Assembly: GCA_902729315.2 (NCBI GenBank)
Contig: LR746264.1
Location: 8,215,878-8,279,877, forward strand
Length of the DNA stretch: 64,000 nt
Origin: Spirodela intermedia
Taxonomy: Eukaryota > Streptophyta > Magnoliopsida > Alismatales > Araceae
Direction of reading: 5' to 3'
The position numbers and the translations under genes were made by a program. Below, piece by piece: positions 1 to 10,327 of this stretch (positions are counted from its first letter, which is position 1; the number at the start of each line of letters is the position of its first letter). The notes beneath the pieces were generated by a model. It saw only the letters and a program-made list of their open reading frames with translations. It was not told the origin of the DNA and did not search any database.

Positions 1-255
1 GTTAGCGCAATATCCATTGAAAATTTTATTTCCTACACCGAGAACGTCGGTAGGCAAAATGGGTCGGCCATCTGCATGTTTTTCTTGTATAATAGGACTA
101 GTTGTCGTGAATTGGCATTGTCGGCAAGAACCAGCAACTTCGACATTTCACCGGAGACGTGAAACCAGTCGTCCGCCTTTCAGCTGATGCAGATTATCCT
201 ACCACACCAAATGTTACCATGAGTTAGACTTCGACAGGTTACATCTGCATCAACA

Positions 256-660
256 TTACATTGAAACCCCGTGGTCCCCGTAGAGGAGACGTTTTGGGAC
301 GGTGCGGGTGGGCCGGCTGCAGAAGACTGAATCGTGCGACCTATGGATTTCTTCAGCCATGTCGGCATTGGAGATGATGAGGGTTGAGACGCTACCGAGC
401 TTCAGGTACATGAGAGGCCCATAATTATTTGCCAAGCGGAGGAGGGAGCGATGGAGGTTCTTTCCTAGCTGATGGAGATTCCCGATGAAGGGTAGCCCAA
501 GAGGGCCAGGAGGCAAGTTGAGCCTCGGTTTCCGTCCAAAGGAACGGAGAAGAAGGAGAGGAACAGCAAGGCAGCAGAGAAGAATGCCAGGGAGGATCAA
601 ATCCGCAGTTACCATCCTTAGTTTCCGTCCTGGAATGGGGAAGGAAGTCTCCCCGTTCAT
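256..660 (-). pseudogene. P450 exon-1 5' fragment, array module 1
   Basis: Open from an ATG at 660 for 134 codons. It has the N-terminal hydrophobic anchor (about residues 18-40), the basic GRKPRLNL stretch, the proline-rich hinge PPGPLGLPFIGNLHQLG, and the region up to the SRP..RTVPKRLLYG motif. P450 similarity stops after GDHGV. The last codons and the stop come from the promoter of the neighbouring module. It is a truncated relic lacking about 75% of the protein. Its promoter lies at 661-955. If transcribed it could give only a membrane-anchor peptide or an RNA matching gene B. Confidence 0.85.
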
Positions 661-953
661 TTAAATCCCTCCTCCGCTCTCTTCTTCATACAAAAAACGT
701 TAGCGCAATATCCATTGAAAATTTTATTTCCTACACCGAGAACGTCGGTAGGCAAAATGGGTCGGCCATCTGCATGTTTTTCTTGTATAATAGGACTAGT
801 TGTCGTGAATTGGCATTGTCGGCAAGAACCAGCAACTTCGACATTTCACCGGAGACGTGAAACCAGTCGTCCGCCTTTCAGCTGATGCAGATTATCCTAC
901 CACACCAAATGTTACCATGAGTTAGACTTCGACAGGTTACATCTGCATCAACA

Positions 954-1351
954 TTACATTGAAACCCCGTGGTCCCCGTAGAGGAGACGTTTTGGGACGG
1001 TGCGGGTGGGCCGGCTGCAGAAGACTGAATCGTGCGACCTATGGATTTCTTCAGCCATGTCAGCATTGGAGACGATGAGGGTTGAGACGCCGCCGAGCTT
1101 CGGGTACATGAGAGGACCATATTATTTGCCAAGCGGAGCGGTGGAGGATCTTTCCTAGCTGATGGAGACTCCCGATGAAAGGCAGGCCAAGAGGACCAGA
1201 AGGCAAGTTGAGCCTCGGTTTCCGTCCAAAGAAGCGGAAAAGAAGGAAGAGGAACAGCAAGGCAGCAGAGAAGAATGCCAGGGAGGATCAAATCCGCAGT
1301 TACCATCCTTAGTTTCCGTCCTGGAATGGGGAAGGAAGTCTCCCCGTTCAT
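954..1351 (-). pseudogene. P450 exon-1 5' fragment, array module 2 (variant, frameshifted)
   Basis: Same region as the flanking modules, but about 1060-1260 differs at many sites and is 7 bp shorter, which breaks the frame after about 35 codons. The differing stretch resembles fragment D (47376-47693), sharing a run that reads gacgatgagggttgagacgc. The promoter part and the first codons match modules 1 and 3. This looks like a patch from another paralog, by gene conversion or unequal exchange. It cannot encode a useful protein. Confidence 0.82.
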
Positions 1352-1644
1352 TTAAATCCCTCCTCCGCTCTCTTCTTCATACAAAAAACGTTAGCGCAAT
1401 ATCCATTGAAAATTTTATTTCCTACACCGAGAACGTCGGTAGGCAAAATGGGTCGGCCATCTGCATGTTTTTCTTGTATAATAGGACTAGTTGTCGTGAA
1501 TTGGCATTGTCGGCAAGAACCAGCAACTTCGACATTTCACCGGAGACGTGAAACCAGTCGTCCGCCTTTCAGCTGATGCAGATTATCCTACCACACCAAA
1601 TGTTACCATGAGTTAGACTTCGACAGGTTACATCTGCATCAACA

Positions 1645-2049
1645 TTACATTGAAACCCCGTGGTCCCCGTAGAGGAGACGTTTTGGGACGGTGCGGGTGG
1701 GCCGGCTGCAGAAGACTGAATCGTGCGACCTATGGATTTCTTCAGCCATGTCGGCATTGGAGATGATGAGGGTTGAGACGCTACCGAGCTTCAGGTACAT
1801 GAGAGGCCCATAATTATTTGCCAAGCGGAGGAGGGAGCGATGGAGGTTCTTTCCTAGCTGATGGAGATTCCCGATGAAGGGTAGCCCAAGAGGGCCAGGA
1901 GGCAAGTTGAGCCTCGGTTTCCGTCCAAAGGAACGGAGAAGAAGGAGAGGAACAGCAAGGCAGCAGAGAAGAATGCCAGGGAGGATCAAATCCGCAGTTA
2001 CCATCCTTAGTTTCCGTCCTGGAATGGGGAAGGAAGTCTCCCCGTTCAT
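1645..2049 (-). pseudogene. P450 exon-1 5' fragment, array module 3
   Basis: Looks base-identical to the module at 256-660, with the same 134-codon frame from an ATG at 2049. It has the anchor, hinge and early helix regions only. Its promoter-like flank is 2050-2340. Beyond that, 2341-2425 is the 3' tip of one more module, cut off by the start of the duplicated block. Identity across a diverged middle unit points to recent copying of two-unit stretches. Confidence 0.85.
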
Positions 2050-2425
2050 TTAAATCCCTCCTCCGCTCTCTTCTTCATACAAAAAACGTTAGCGCAATAT
2101 CCATTGAAAATTTTATTTCCTACACCGAGAACGTCGGTAGGCAAAATGGGTCGGCCATCTGCATGTTTTTCTTGTATAATAGGACTAGTTGTCGTGAATT
2201 GGCATTGTCGGCAAGAACCAGCAACTTCGACATTTCACCGGAGACGTGAAACCAGTCGTCCGCCTTTCAGCTGATGCAGATTATCCTACCACACCAAATG
2301 TTACCATGAGTTAGACTTCGACAGGTTACATCTGCATCAACATTACATTGAAACCCCGTGGTCCCCGTAGAGGAGACGTTTTGGGACGGTGCGGGTGGGC
2401 CGGCTGCAGAAGACTGAATCGTGCG

Positions 2426-4411
2426 GCAGAGAAAAATCAAGACGGAAACCCTTCCTCACAGGCGGCAGAAATTGTGGATGCGTCATCTCTCACTTTGGTG
2501 CCTTGATTGTGAGTGTATTCTCCTCAATTTCTTCGTAGCTTGTTTCCTCACTCACAGTGGCTCTTCTCTTCTTTTGGTGACCCTGAGGTGTATTAACCTC
2601 TCTGCCCATGATACTAGATCTGTGTACGGATCTTCTCCCTTCTCATTCTGGAATATTGATTGCTTTGTGGATATTGTGCGCCTTGTGCTTGTTCTTCTGG
2701 TGCTATACCTGGCCATTAGTTTCTGGCAATTTCCCAAGAACATGTAAAATACAACATTATGACATAAAACCTATTATACCAAAACGATATTTGTAGAGAT
2801 TTCAATTCCCTGCTGACAAGATAGAGGCATGAGGGGGGGATGGATAGTGGATCCATGGTGTAGCCCACATTAGGGTTGAGTCTAGTGCAGCCAAGTCACA
2901 GTTAAAACGTAAATCATTAGCACTAACTTAAGTGGCGTGACTATGATTTTGGTTTTTTTCCTACATCCCCTGTATGTCAACTGGAGAAGGGAAGCCAAGA
3001 ACAGGGATAGAACACCATGAAAAATAGTGATCGGCGGCTTTCAAATGAGAACAAGAGGGGGAGAAAGACAAGAGGTGTCCTGACAAGAGGGATTCAGCCT
3101 GATATCATAGTAGTGTTCTATTCCCAGAGTGCCAACAGAAAAAGGCCAATGTGTTATCTTTAACCTGATATTTTGATCCGAGACATGATGAGAAAGGACT
3201 AAGCTATCTTAGAGAAATAACTAGACTTAAATCTTGTAATGGATTCAAGAATTTAAGTAGATTGACTGGGTAGGACTGAGTATCTTTCTGCAAGATTTGA
3301 AACAAATGAATCATCACAATTAGGAAATCATAAATTATTAAAATACTCCACAATCATTAATTTGATTAAATTTAATCAATTGAGTTCTCACTCTACACTC
3401 ACCATCAATTATGACAATAAGTGAATTTATCTAAGGCTCACACAATAGTAATATAGTGAGGTAATATACTAAATAAACAAAATACTGAAATTCTAAAAAA
3501 AGGATGATTTATTAAGAACATTGGCATGAGAATAAGTGACTAAATGGTGGAAGAACATAGGTTGAAGCTTGACTCCAATTGTGGATAGTTGACAACTGTT
3601 AATTGTTGACCAAGTAGTTTATAGTTGACTAGGTCATTGACCATTGACTAAGTTGTTAACTATTGACTAGGTTGTTGACCACTAATTGGTCTGCCTTGGT
3701 TGATTAGGTTGATTGATTAGAAGCAAACAAGGTTGGCTAGCACAAACTAGGTGGTTTGGAACAGTTTGGGTTAGTGAGACGGGCTAGTATGAACCAAGTG
3801 GTTTGAGATAATTTTGACCAAAATATTAGGTTGGCGCATACTAGATAGTCAAGTTAGTTTGTGGTGGTTGGTGTTAGTTAGATGTGACTATGTGAAGTAC
3901 CAAGAAGGGGGGATGGGGGGAGTGAACTAGTTTCCCGAGGTTTTTTGTTCTATTCAAGTGTTATGTCTATGTGTATATGTGTCAGCATTTGTTTTAACAT
4001 AGTTTCTCTTGTTCTTATATGTAAATTCACCTAAGTCTTTTCTTTTTATCACATGGTCACTCTAGTTTCTCTCTCTCTATCTCTCTCTCCCATTTGTAAA
4101 TATGATACACATATAGGTTTTTATATTAATTATCTCTACCTCGGGCCACGTCTAGTCCAAGAGGATCCCCTTACTAAATTTTCATTATTTGTCTCTAGAA
4201 ATATAGCTAACTTCATGAGCTCAGCTCTCCCAAACACCACTGTTTGATCTTCAAATACATTTCAATCCTCATGAGTATGTCTTAATTATCAACACCACGT
4301 GCCTAAGTCAATATATAATTCTCATTAAAGAACAACACCATCTAAAAGTAGATTATAACTCTCAACAGCTCGTACCTTAGCTTTACTCTTTCTACTTACC
4401 ACCCACGTTAA
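2426..4411. other. Non-coding left part of duplicated block
   Basis: I find no gene here. It is moderately AT-rich with short repeated 'ttgactaggttgttgac'-like words around 3560-3700 and a CT-rich run at 4062-4090. A G-rich stretch at 3905-3930 followed by 'gtgaa' resembles the aagagggggg-tgaatt motif often seen in or near copia LTRs, which is weak evidence for an old copia piece. This stretch may also hold the upstream part of the element 1 LTR interrupted at 4412, but no LTR start could be found. Confidence 0.4.
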
Positions 4412-6314
4412 TGACATGACTTAATTATTGTATAATAAATCACATAAATTTAAAATTTATAAAACTAAAAAATATTAGTTTTCAAATTTTAGAAGTATTT
4501 CAACATTAGTATATCAATTATAATTACTTAAATGGCTATAAAAATAATGAGCATTTTTCATGACAATCACAAAAATATAAAATAACATCAGGTGAAAATT
4601 TTAAATTATTTTAAAATAATATTTTTTATATACTTTTTAGACTAAATGATGAAGAGAAAATCAATTTAAATATTTTAAAAAAAGAAATTTTGGTGGTGAC
4701 ATCAATGTCTTCACTACTACAATTTAGACAAAAATAAAGTTTGACTTAGTGATTACATATGATTTAATTGATCAAATTAAGATATGTAGAAGTAAAAAGA
4801 ATCATAATTGACTACATAAGTATTTTAAAATTTAAAATCATATTTTTTCATTAATTTTTTTAAAAAATAATAAAGTTTTAAGTAAGAAAAATAGATTTCC
4901 AACATTGTAGTGGCAATCGTTAGAATTTTGAAAGCTTAGGAAGACTATTATGCAATCTTCATAACCTCAAATACTATTATAGGCAATCTCTAGATCCTCT
5001 TATGAAGTCTAGAAATTAATGGTGGAAGTTGATAAGATATTTCTAACTATTGTTACCTAGTAGAGAGGAAGTTCGACACTGAAGAAAAAATTGGTGCTGA
5101 TACTAGTGCCTTAATATATGTGATTTGAATGAAAATAGAGTTCCACTTAATGATTTTTATGTAATTTATTACAGATAAATTAATTGATCAAATTAAGATT
5201 TGTAAAAGTTAAAAAAATTATAATTGACTAAAGAAAAGTTTTAAAAGTTAAAATCATAAAACATCTTATTAATTTAAAAAATAATCAAGTTTAAAATAAG
5301 AAAAGTAGAGTTCCAACATCGTAGTGGTAATCATTAAAATTTTAAAATCTTGAGAAAATTATTATACATTGTCCACAACCCTAAAGACTCTTCTTGGATG
5401 TAAACAATATGAGTGAGTTCTAGATCCTCTTGTGAAGTGTAGAAATTGATGGTGGAAGTCAATAAGAAATCTTAGTCAGTTGTCACCTAGTAGAGCAAAA
5501 GTTTAGAGGCAATGGATACTCTAGCAATTGTCACCTAGTGGAGATGAGCTGAGTAAAGGTGAAGTGCATCTTAAGGAGTTTCATTCTTAGGTCTGTGTAA
5601 CAAGAAAAGGATTATATTGCATTTAGTATGCTTTGAGGAGATGATGTCTCATCTCTTAGTAGATCACTCACTTCTCAATAACCACACATTGATCGATGAA
5701 CCATAGATAATTTTCTTAATAAATTTGTGATATTTTCATCCATAATCCTTTGTTAGTTGATAACAATGCTTCACAAATCACATTGATGATATTTTTATTG
5801 ATAATTGAGCGATTCTAGTAGTTTGATCATTGAATGGTGATTTGTAAGAAAATCATGAGTTAAATAGATATACACATGTGTCTTGGGAGAGGGCTAAGCT
5901 AGGTGGTCCTCCCCCACATACACATGTGTACAACCACTCATTGCCCCACACTCAATTGGCCCCCAATGACATGGAAGGGGAGTGACACACACATGCTCTA
6001 TGTGGGTCTTTAGCCATGTGTGCCCTTGGCTCATTGCTCCCTTAATTATACTTCTAACCCACATGTAATGCCCTTTGAGTCAGCCGCCATTTCCCAACTA
6101 GCTAACATTTCCCCCTTTTCCTTTTTTTTCATTTTATCACAAAAATATGAATATAAAAATTATATAAATTTATGTAAAATCACATAATTAGTCAAAAATT
6201 CACACTAGTCAACTAAAACCCCCCTTTTCACTATTTAACTTAAATAATTAGATGAGTTAATTTATAAAATAAATATTTAAACTATTATTAACTCATAATA
6301 AAATATACCTCTTA
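4412..6314 (-). mobile_element. Old inverted solo LTR of the Athila-like family
   Basis: Homologous along its length to the other LTRs of this family (8571-10327, and the split LTR at 29004-30078 plus 39781-40371), in the inverted orientation. It starts TGACATGACTTAATTATTG and ends near ATCTTA. It is flanked by GTTAA (4407-4411) and GTTAT (6315-6319), a probable 5-bp target duplication with one change. It contains the family's internal 'gtcacctagtggag' and 'catttagtatgctttgag' sections. Compared with its duplicate at 53124-55238 it has lost about 230 bp at 5871-5881. No coding capacity. Confidence 0.75.
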
Positions 6315-7344
6315 GTTATCTTAGGACCTAATGGAGATAGACAACCTTCAACTTAGTCAAATGATTCCTAGATTGTTGTAGATGCTTGTGTTGGATGAAC
6401 TTTTGATTCTTTTTGAGATGTGCAGTAACTTTACTATAGTTGATTGAGTAGGATCTTCTTTCCGAGCTTGAGAGTGAATGATGTGAATGTAAAGTTCTCT
6501 GTTTAAGGTTAACCATGGTTTATCATCAGCTCATCCTCTTTATACTTCAATGTATCTTTATCATTTTAACATTTAAATATGATCATATAGGTTTAAAAAG
6601 CTTTCCATTGCTTTGTCTTCTTATCTATGACTTTCAACTACTTTATAACTTTAATCTTTCTACTCTTACGTTTGTTGTTACTGAAATTTTGTATGGAGAT
6701 GCTTAATTGATCAATGAATATTTTCTCTTTTAAGGACTAACCCAAAGGAATTTATTTAGTTTGTCTTTAGTGGATGTCTTCTACTGATGAGTTACTATCT
6801 AGAATATGTGGTTCTAACCTTTAATCATAGTTCAACTGCGATCTTTCAACTCATAAATATTTTGCCCTTAATAAGATGTCTAGAGATTCTTGATTAATCA
6901 ACGGACATATTTATTCTCAAGGTCAAGTTATGAAATATTCGTTGAGCTTATTATTTTGTCCACAAACTCTAGTGATGTGTTATTGTCAAAGGTGTGTGAG
7001 ACTCCAATATATTATTTATTTTGAAACTTGTAGGTTTCTCAAAAATGATTTTAAACATTCTTTTTGGAGATTTGTGACACTCTTTTTGGAGATTCTTTTT
7101 GAGATTTTTGAGACTACGATGAAGTTGGAGGTTCTATTTTGTCCTTTTTTCCACATAAGACTTTGATGTATCACTATATAACTTACGTGGTGAAAACTTC
7201 TTCACTTTCTTCTTCACTTTGTGGAGAAGATAGTTGTGGATGGTGGTAACAACAAACGTCAATAGGAATTAAACTAAGTAGGAAAAGAAATAGACAACTT
7301 GCCAAGCCCAATAGGAGGCTCCCCACAAGACATATAAGAAAGAA

Positions 7345-7397
<53 letters not shown>

Positions 7398-7818
7398 AGG
7401 GAGGGGAGGCCTCTTTTATGTCCATTTGACTTTTATGTAATTGAACCTCTTTTATCCTAGTTAATGCCATCTAAATTTCATGAAGTTCTATTCCCCTTTG
7501 CCTCACCAATTTTGAATAGTCAACGTCATTGAAGGAAATGGGGAATCATGCTCGTCGCCATCCGTAATTTATTTATGAGTTGGCTGATTGAACCTTGAGA
7601 GAAATCTCTCAACATGCATTGAATTTCTCTATTTGTGGTTGCTGAATTTAAGAGAGTAAACAAATCAGAATGTGATCATTAATTAATATAATCGACAAAT
7701 GCAAAACTCTCCTTGTGTTCAACCTGGTTTCCTATTAATTCATCAAGGGATTATTCCTAAAAAATCACTTTATAAATTCAAAATTGATGATCTTAATAAC
7801 AATGACTTAAGAGCAATG
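6315..7818 (+). mobile_element. Part of the 5' LTR of Athila-like element 1
   Basis: This stretch ends just before a decayed primer-binding site, so it should be the downstream part of a plus-strand 5' LTR. A TATA-like CACTATATAACTTA lies near 7169-7182 and would be the LTR promoter, followed by a polypurine (GA)n run in the transcribed part. The upstream part of the LTR is interrupted by the solo LTR at 4412-6314. I could not find its true TG start, nor a matching 3' LTR after 14.6 kb, so these limits are approximate. Confidence 0.5.
7348..7396. repeat. (GA)n microsatellite, short allele
   Basis: About 21 GA units followed by GGGA repeats. The duplicate at 56283-56368 has about twice as many. 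Open frames of alternating Arg-Glu or Ser-Leu across it are artefacts of the repeat. Confidence 0.95.
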
Positions 7819-8570
7819 AAATTTTTTGTGTTGTTGTTGGAGAGAATTTTGCAATTGATGATTTATATTAATTTTGAACGATTTTGATTCAAACACATAT
7901 GTGTTCTTGCAATTTATTTCAATTGTTCATATTAAAGAAAAAAAATAATCATATTATAGTACTATGCACAGCATTGCATTTAATTTTGATTTTAGTGGGC
8001 GTTAATTTTTTCAATTCCTATTTGTTCTATATTTCAAATTCTGAAAATCTAGAAATACTTTTTTTATATTCTATTAAATTTTATTTCACACGAGTTATTT
8101 TCACTCCATTTAGATCTTTTATTTTATCTTATTTTATTTCAGCACGACATTAAATTCTCACTTTCACCTGCATTTTTACTGAATTAAAATAGCACACAAC
8201 AAGTTAATTTTGCCCAATTTTTTATTGAAGGTGGTCTTTCTCCAATACTTTCATACAAATTCTATGCCATACTAATTATCCAAAAATATGGATAGGAGAA
8301 AAAGTCTTAAACAAACTGTTGTAGTGGCTAAATGAGAGAGAGGACAGAACTCTAGGGGAGAAAATGAACATGAGTCTCACCCTACCAACTTAGGGAACTA
8401 AGATATGCTACAAAACTTAGAAAATCCTCACCTTTACGAACCTATGCATGACAACTATACCCCAAATTTTTATAGGCCAACATCTTAAATTAGGATTTCT
8501 CTAGCTCATAATGTTCACTTCGATCTAAAACATGGGATGATACAAATGCATCCCACATTCTATGGACCAT
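7819..8570 (+). mobile_element. Element 1: primer-binding relic, leader and start of gag
   Basis: The stretch at 7820-7845 aligns with the clearer duplicate at 56803-56830, which reads TTTTTGGTGCCGTTGTTGAA. This is a decayed form of the tRNA-Asp primer site typical of Athila/Tat elements. About 440 bp of AT-rich leader follows. A probable gag start ATG is at 8288, with several in-frame stops downstream. The gag frame runs into the solo LTR at 8571 and resumes at 10333. Confidence 0.6.
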
Positions 8571-10327
8571 TGATGTAACTTAGTCGTTGTACGATAAAAC
8601 ATGTAAATTTTAAATTTATAAAACTAAAAAATATTAATTTTCAGATATTTTAAAGTATTTTTGAATAGATATATTAATTATAATTTAATAAATATTTCAA
8701 AAATAGCAAAAAAAATTCATATCGATCAAAAAAATATAATATAATATTAGGTAATACTTTAGAATTTTTCTCAAAGAATATAATATTTATAAATTTTCAA
8801 CTAGGAAATAAAAATAAAATATATTTAAAATTCACAACAAAGGACAATAATGGTATGAATGTCAAGATGACATCAACAACTAATGAACGTGAATGAGACG
8901 TAATTACAATTTTGCCCAATAATTATTACGTAAATGATTACATATAATTTAATTAGTTAAATTAATATCTGTAAAAGCTAGAAGAATTGTAATTGGACGA
9001 ACAATAATTTAGAAAGTTGACATCACACAAAATTATCACTAATTGAAGTAAAAATTAAGTTGAAAGTAGAAAAAATAAAGTTTTGACATCGTGGTGATAA
9101 TACATTAACGATGTGTCAAAATTTTAAGCATTTAAGAAGATTGTTGTACAATGTCTATGACCTCAAAGGCTCTCCTTGCATAAGGACAACATAGACAATT
9201 TTTAGATCTTCTTACGAAGTCTAGAGATCAATAAAATGAGTCATTGAATTATCTTTGATGGCTGTCACCTGGTGGAGTGGAAAAATAGTGACTTTGTGAC
9301 TTTTCAGTAAGTGTTACCTAATGAAGATGACCTAGATGAAGGTAAGGCACGTGTCAAGAAGCTTCATTCTTAAGTCTACATAATAAGAGGAGGCTCTTCA
9401 TTGCATCTAGTATGCTTTGAAGAGGTGATGACTTATCTCTTAATGGATCATTTTCTTCCTGACAAAAGCTTATTCATCGATCAATCGGAAATGATTTACT
9501 CAATAGATTTGCAATCCTTTTATCATGAATCATTCAATAATTTTAGTAATGATACTCTGCGAATTATGTTGATGAGATTTTTACTGATGATTGAGTGATT
9601 CTGATGGCTTAATCCTTCACTAATGATTTACAGGAAAATTAGGATTTAATCAGATAAAAAATATGAGTTTGGTTTCTAGTAGGATTCAAACTCTCGTTAG
9701 TCGTCTATTTGTATGAGAGAGAGGAAAATAAGTTCTCAAATACCCTTATATAGTGACATCATCATGGTATCTCATTGTTATAAATAAGATATATTTTTGG
9801 TATTAAAATAATAAAAAATATTATGGGAATGATGTGACCCAAGTTTAGTCCCACATTAGCTATATGTCAAATTTTGAGACAAATATATAATAATGAGAGA
9901 TTTGAGAATCAATGAGTCATTTTCTTGCGTGTGTACGACCACTCCTTCCCCACACTTGGCTGGTCATTGGTGATGTGGAAGGGGAGTGGCACACATGTGC
10001 CCCCAATTGGTCACCCTTAGCTGCACAAGCCCCTGCTTGCAACTCTACTCGATTGAGCTTCTGACCTACTTGCGAGCTCAATTGACTAGCGGGTCTGCCC
10101 CTTTTTTTATCTTTTTATTTTATTTTCTTTTTCTTTATTTATCTAAAAAATAAGATTATAAAAATTATATAGATTCACATCAAATGACATAATTAGTTAA
10201 AAAATCACACTAACCAACTAAAAACTACATTTCACAATTTAACACAAATATAAGTCTATTTATCATGAGTTAAGATTAAAGCTATATTATTTATTAATTA
10301 TTAACTCATGATAATGAAGACTTATCA
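8571..10327 (-). mobile_element. Inverted solo LTR inserted in element 1 gag
   Basis: 1757 bp, beginning TGATGTAACTTAG and ending GACTTATCA. On the reverse strand it reads TGAT...ATCA, the same termini as the element 2 LTR at 29004-40371. The flanking 5-mers are ACCAT (8566-8570) and ATTAT (10328-10332). The duplicate at 57551-57555 keeps ACTAT, so the original target was probably A(C/T)TAT. Removing the LTR and one copy of the target restores the gag frame with the family's usual GL..EEP context. No internal region is present, so it is a solo LTR left by LTR-LTR recombination. Confidence 0.88.

Larger units (their letters stand above)
1..2425 (-). repeat. Head-to-tail array of P450 promoter + 5'-exon modules
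   Basis: The same sequence restarts at 1, 699, 1390 and 2088, giving periods of 698, 691 and 698 bp. On the minus strand each module has about 300 bp of P450 5' flank, an ATG, and about 131 codons of P450 exon 1. It then runs straight into the flank of the next module. The first and third units look identical by eye, and the second is a variant in its coding part only. No module contains the I-helix, ExxR or heme regions, so none can make an enzyme. The array enters the window from the left already in progress. On the right it is cut at 2425, where unrelated sequence begins. Related but shorter units lie at 50459-51143. Confidence 0.93.
2426..9800. repeat. Large duplicated block, copy 1
   Basis: This stretch is repeated at 51144-58787 in the same orientation. 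Both copies are preceded on the left by P450-module sequence ending in the same GTGCG. The block is a patchwork: unassigned sequence (2426-4411), an inverted solo LTR (4412-6314), the 5' end of an Athila-like element (6315-8570), and the first 1.2 kb of another inverted solo LTR (8571-9800). Past 9800 this copy continues through the rest of that LTR, whereas copy 2 switches to P450 sequence. The first 1.35 kb is almost identical between copies, and the rest is clearly more diverged. Confidence 0.93.

Noticed and set aside
1162-1551. 129-codon plus-strand frame in the array
   Set aside because: Antisense of the P450 module. It occurs only in the frameshifted unit.
1-2425. CRISPR-like or satellite interpretation of the left array
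   Set aside because: Units are long, head to tail without unique spacers, and plainly derived from a P450 gene and its promoter.
2421-2747. 108-codon frame at the start of both block copies (also 51139-51465)
   Set aside because: Its start lies in the P450 remnant and it has no recognisable domain. Its preservation is explained by the very high identity of this part of the duplication.
7183-7470. Possible signal-peptide-like protein on the minus strand
   Set aside because: The hydrophobic stretch is the Ser-Leu reading of the GA repeat.
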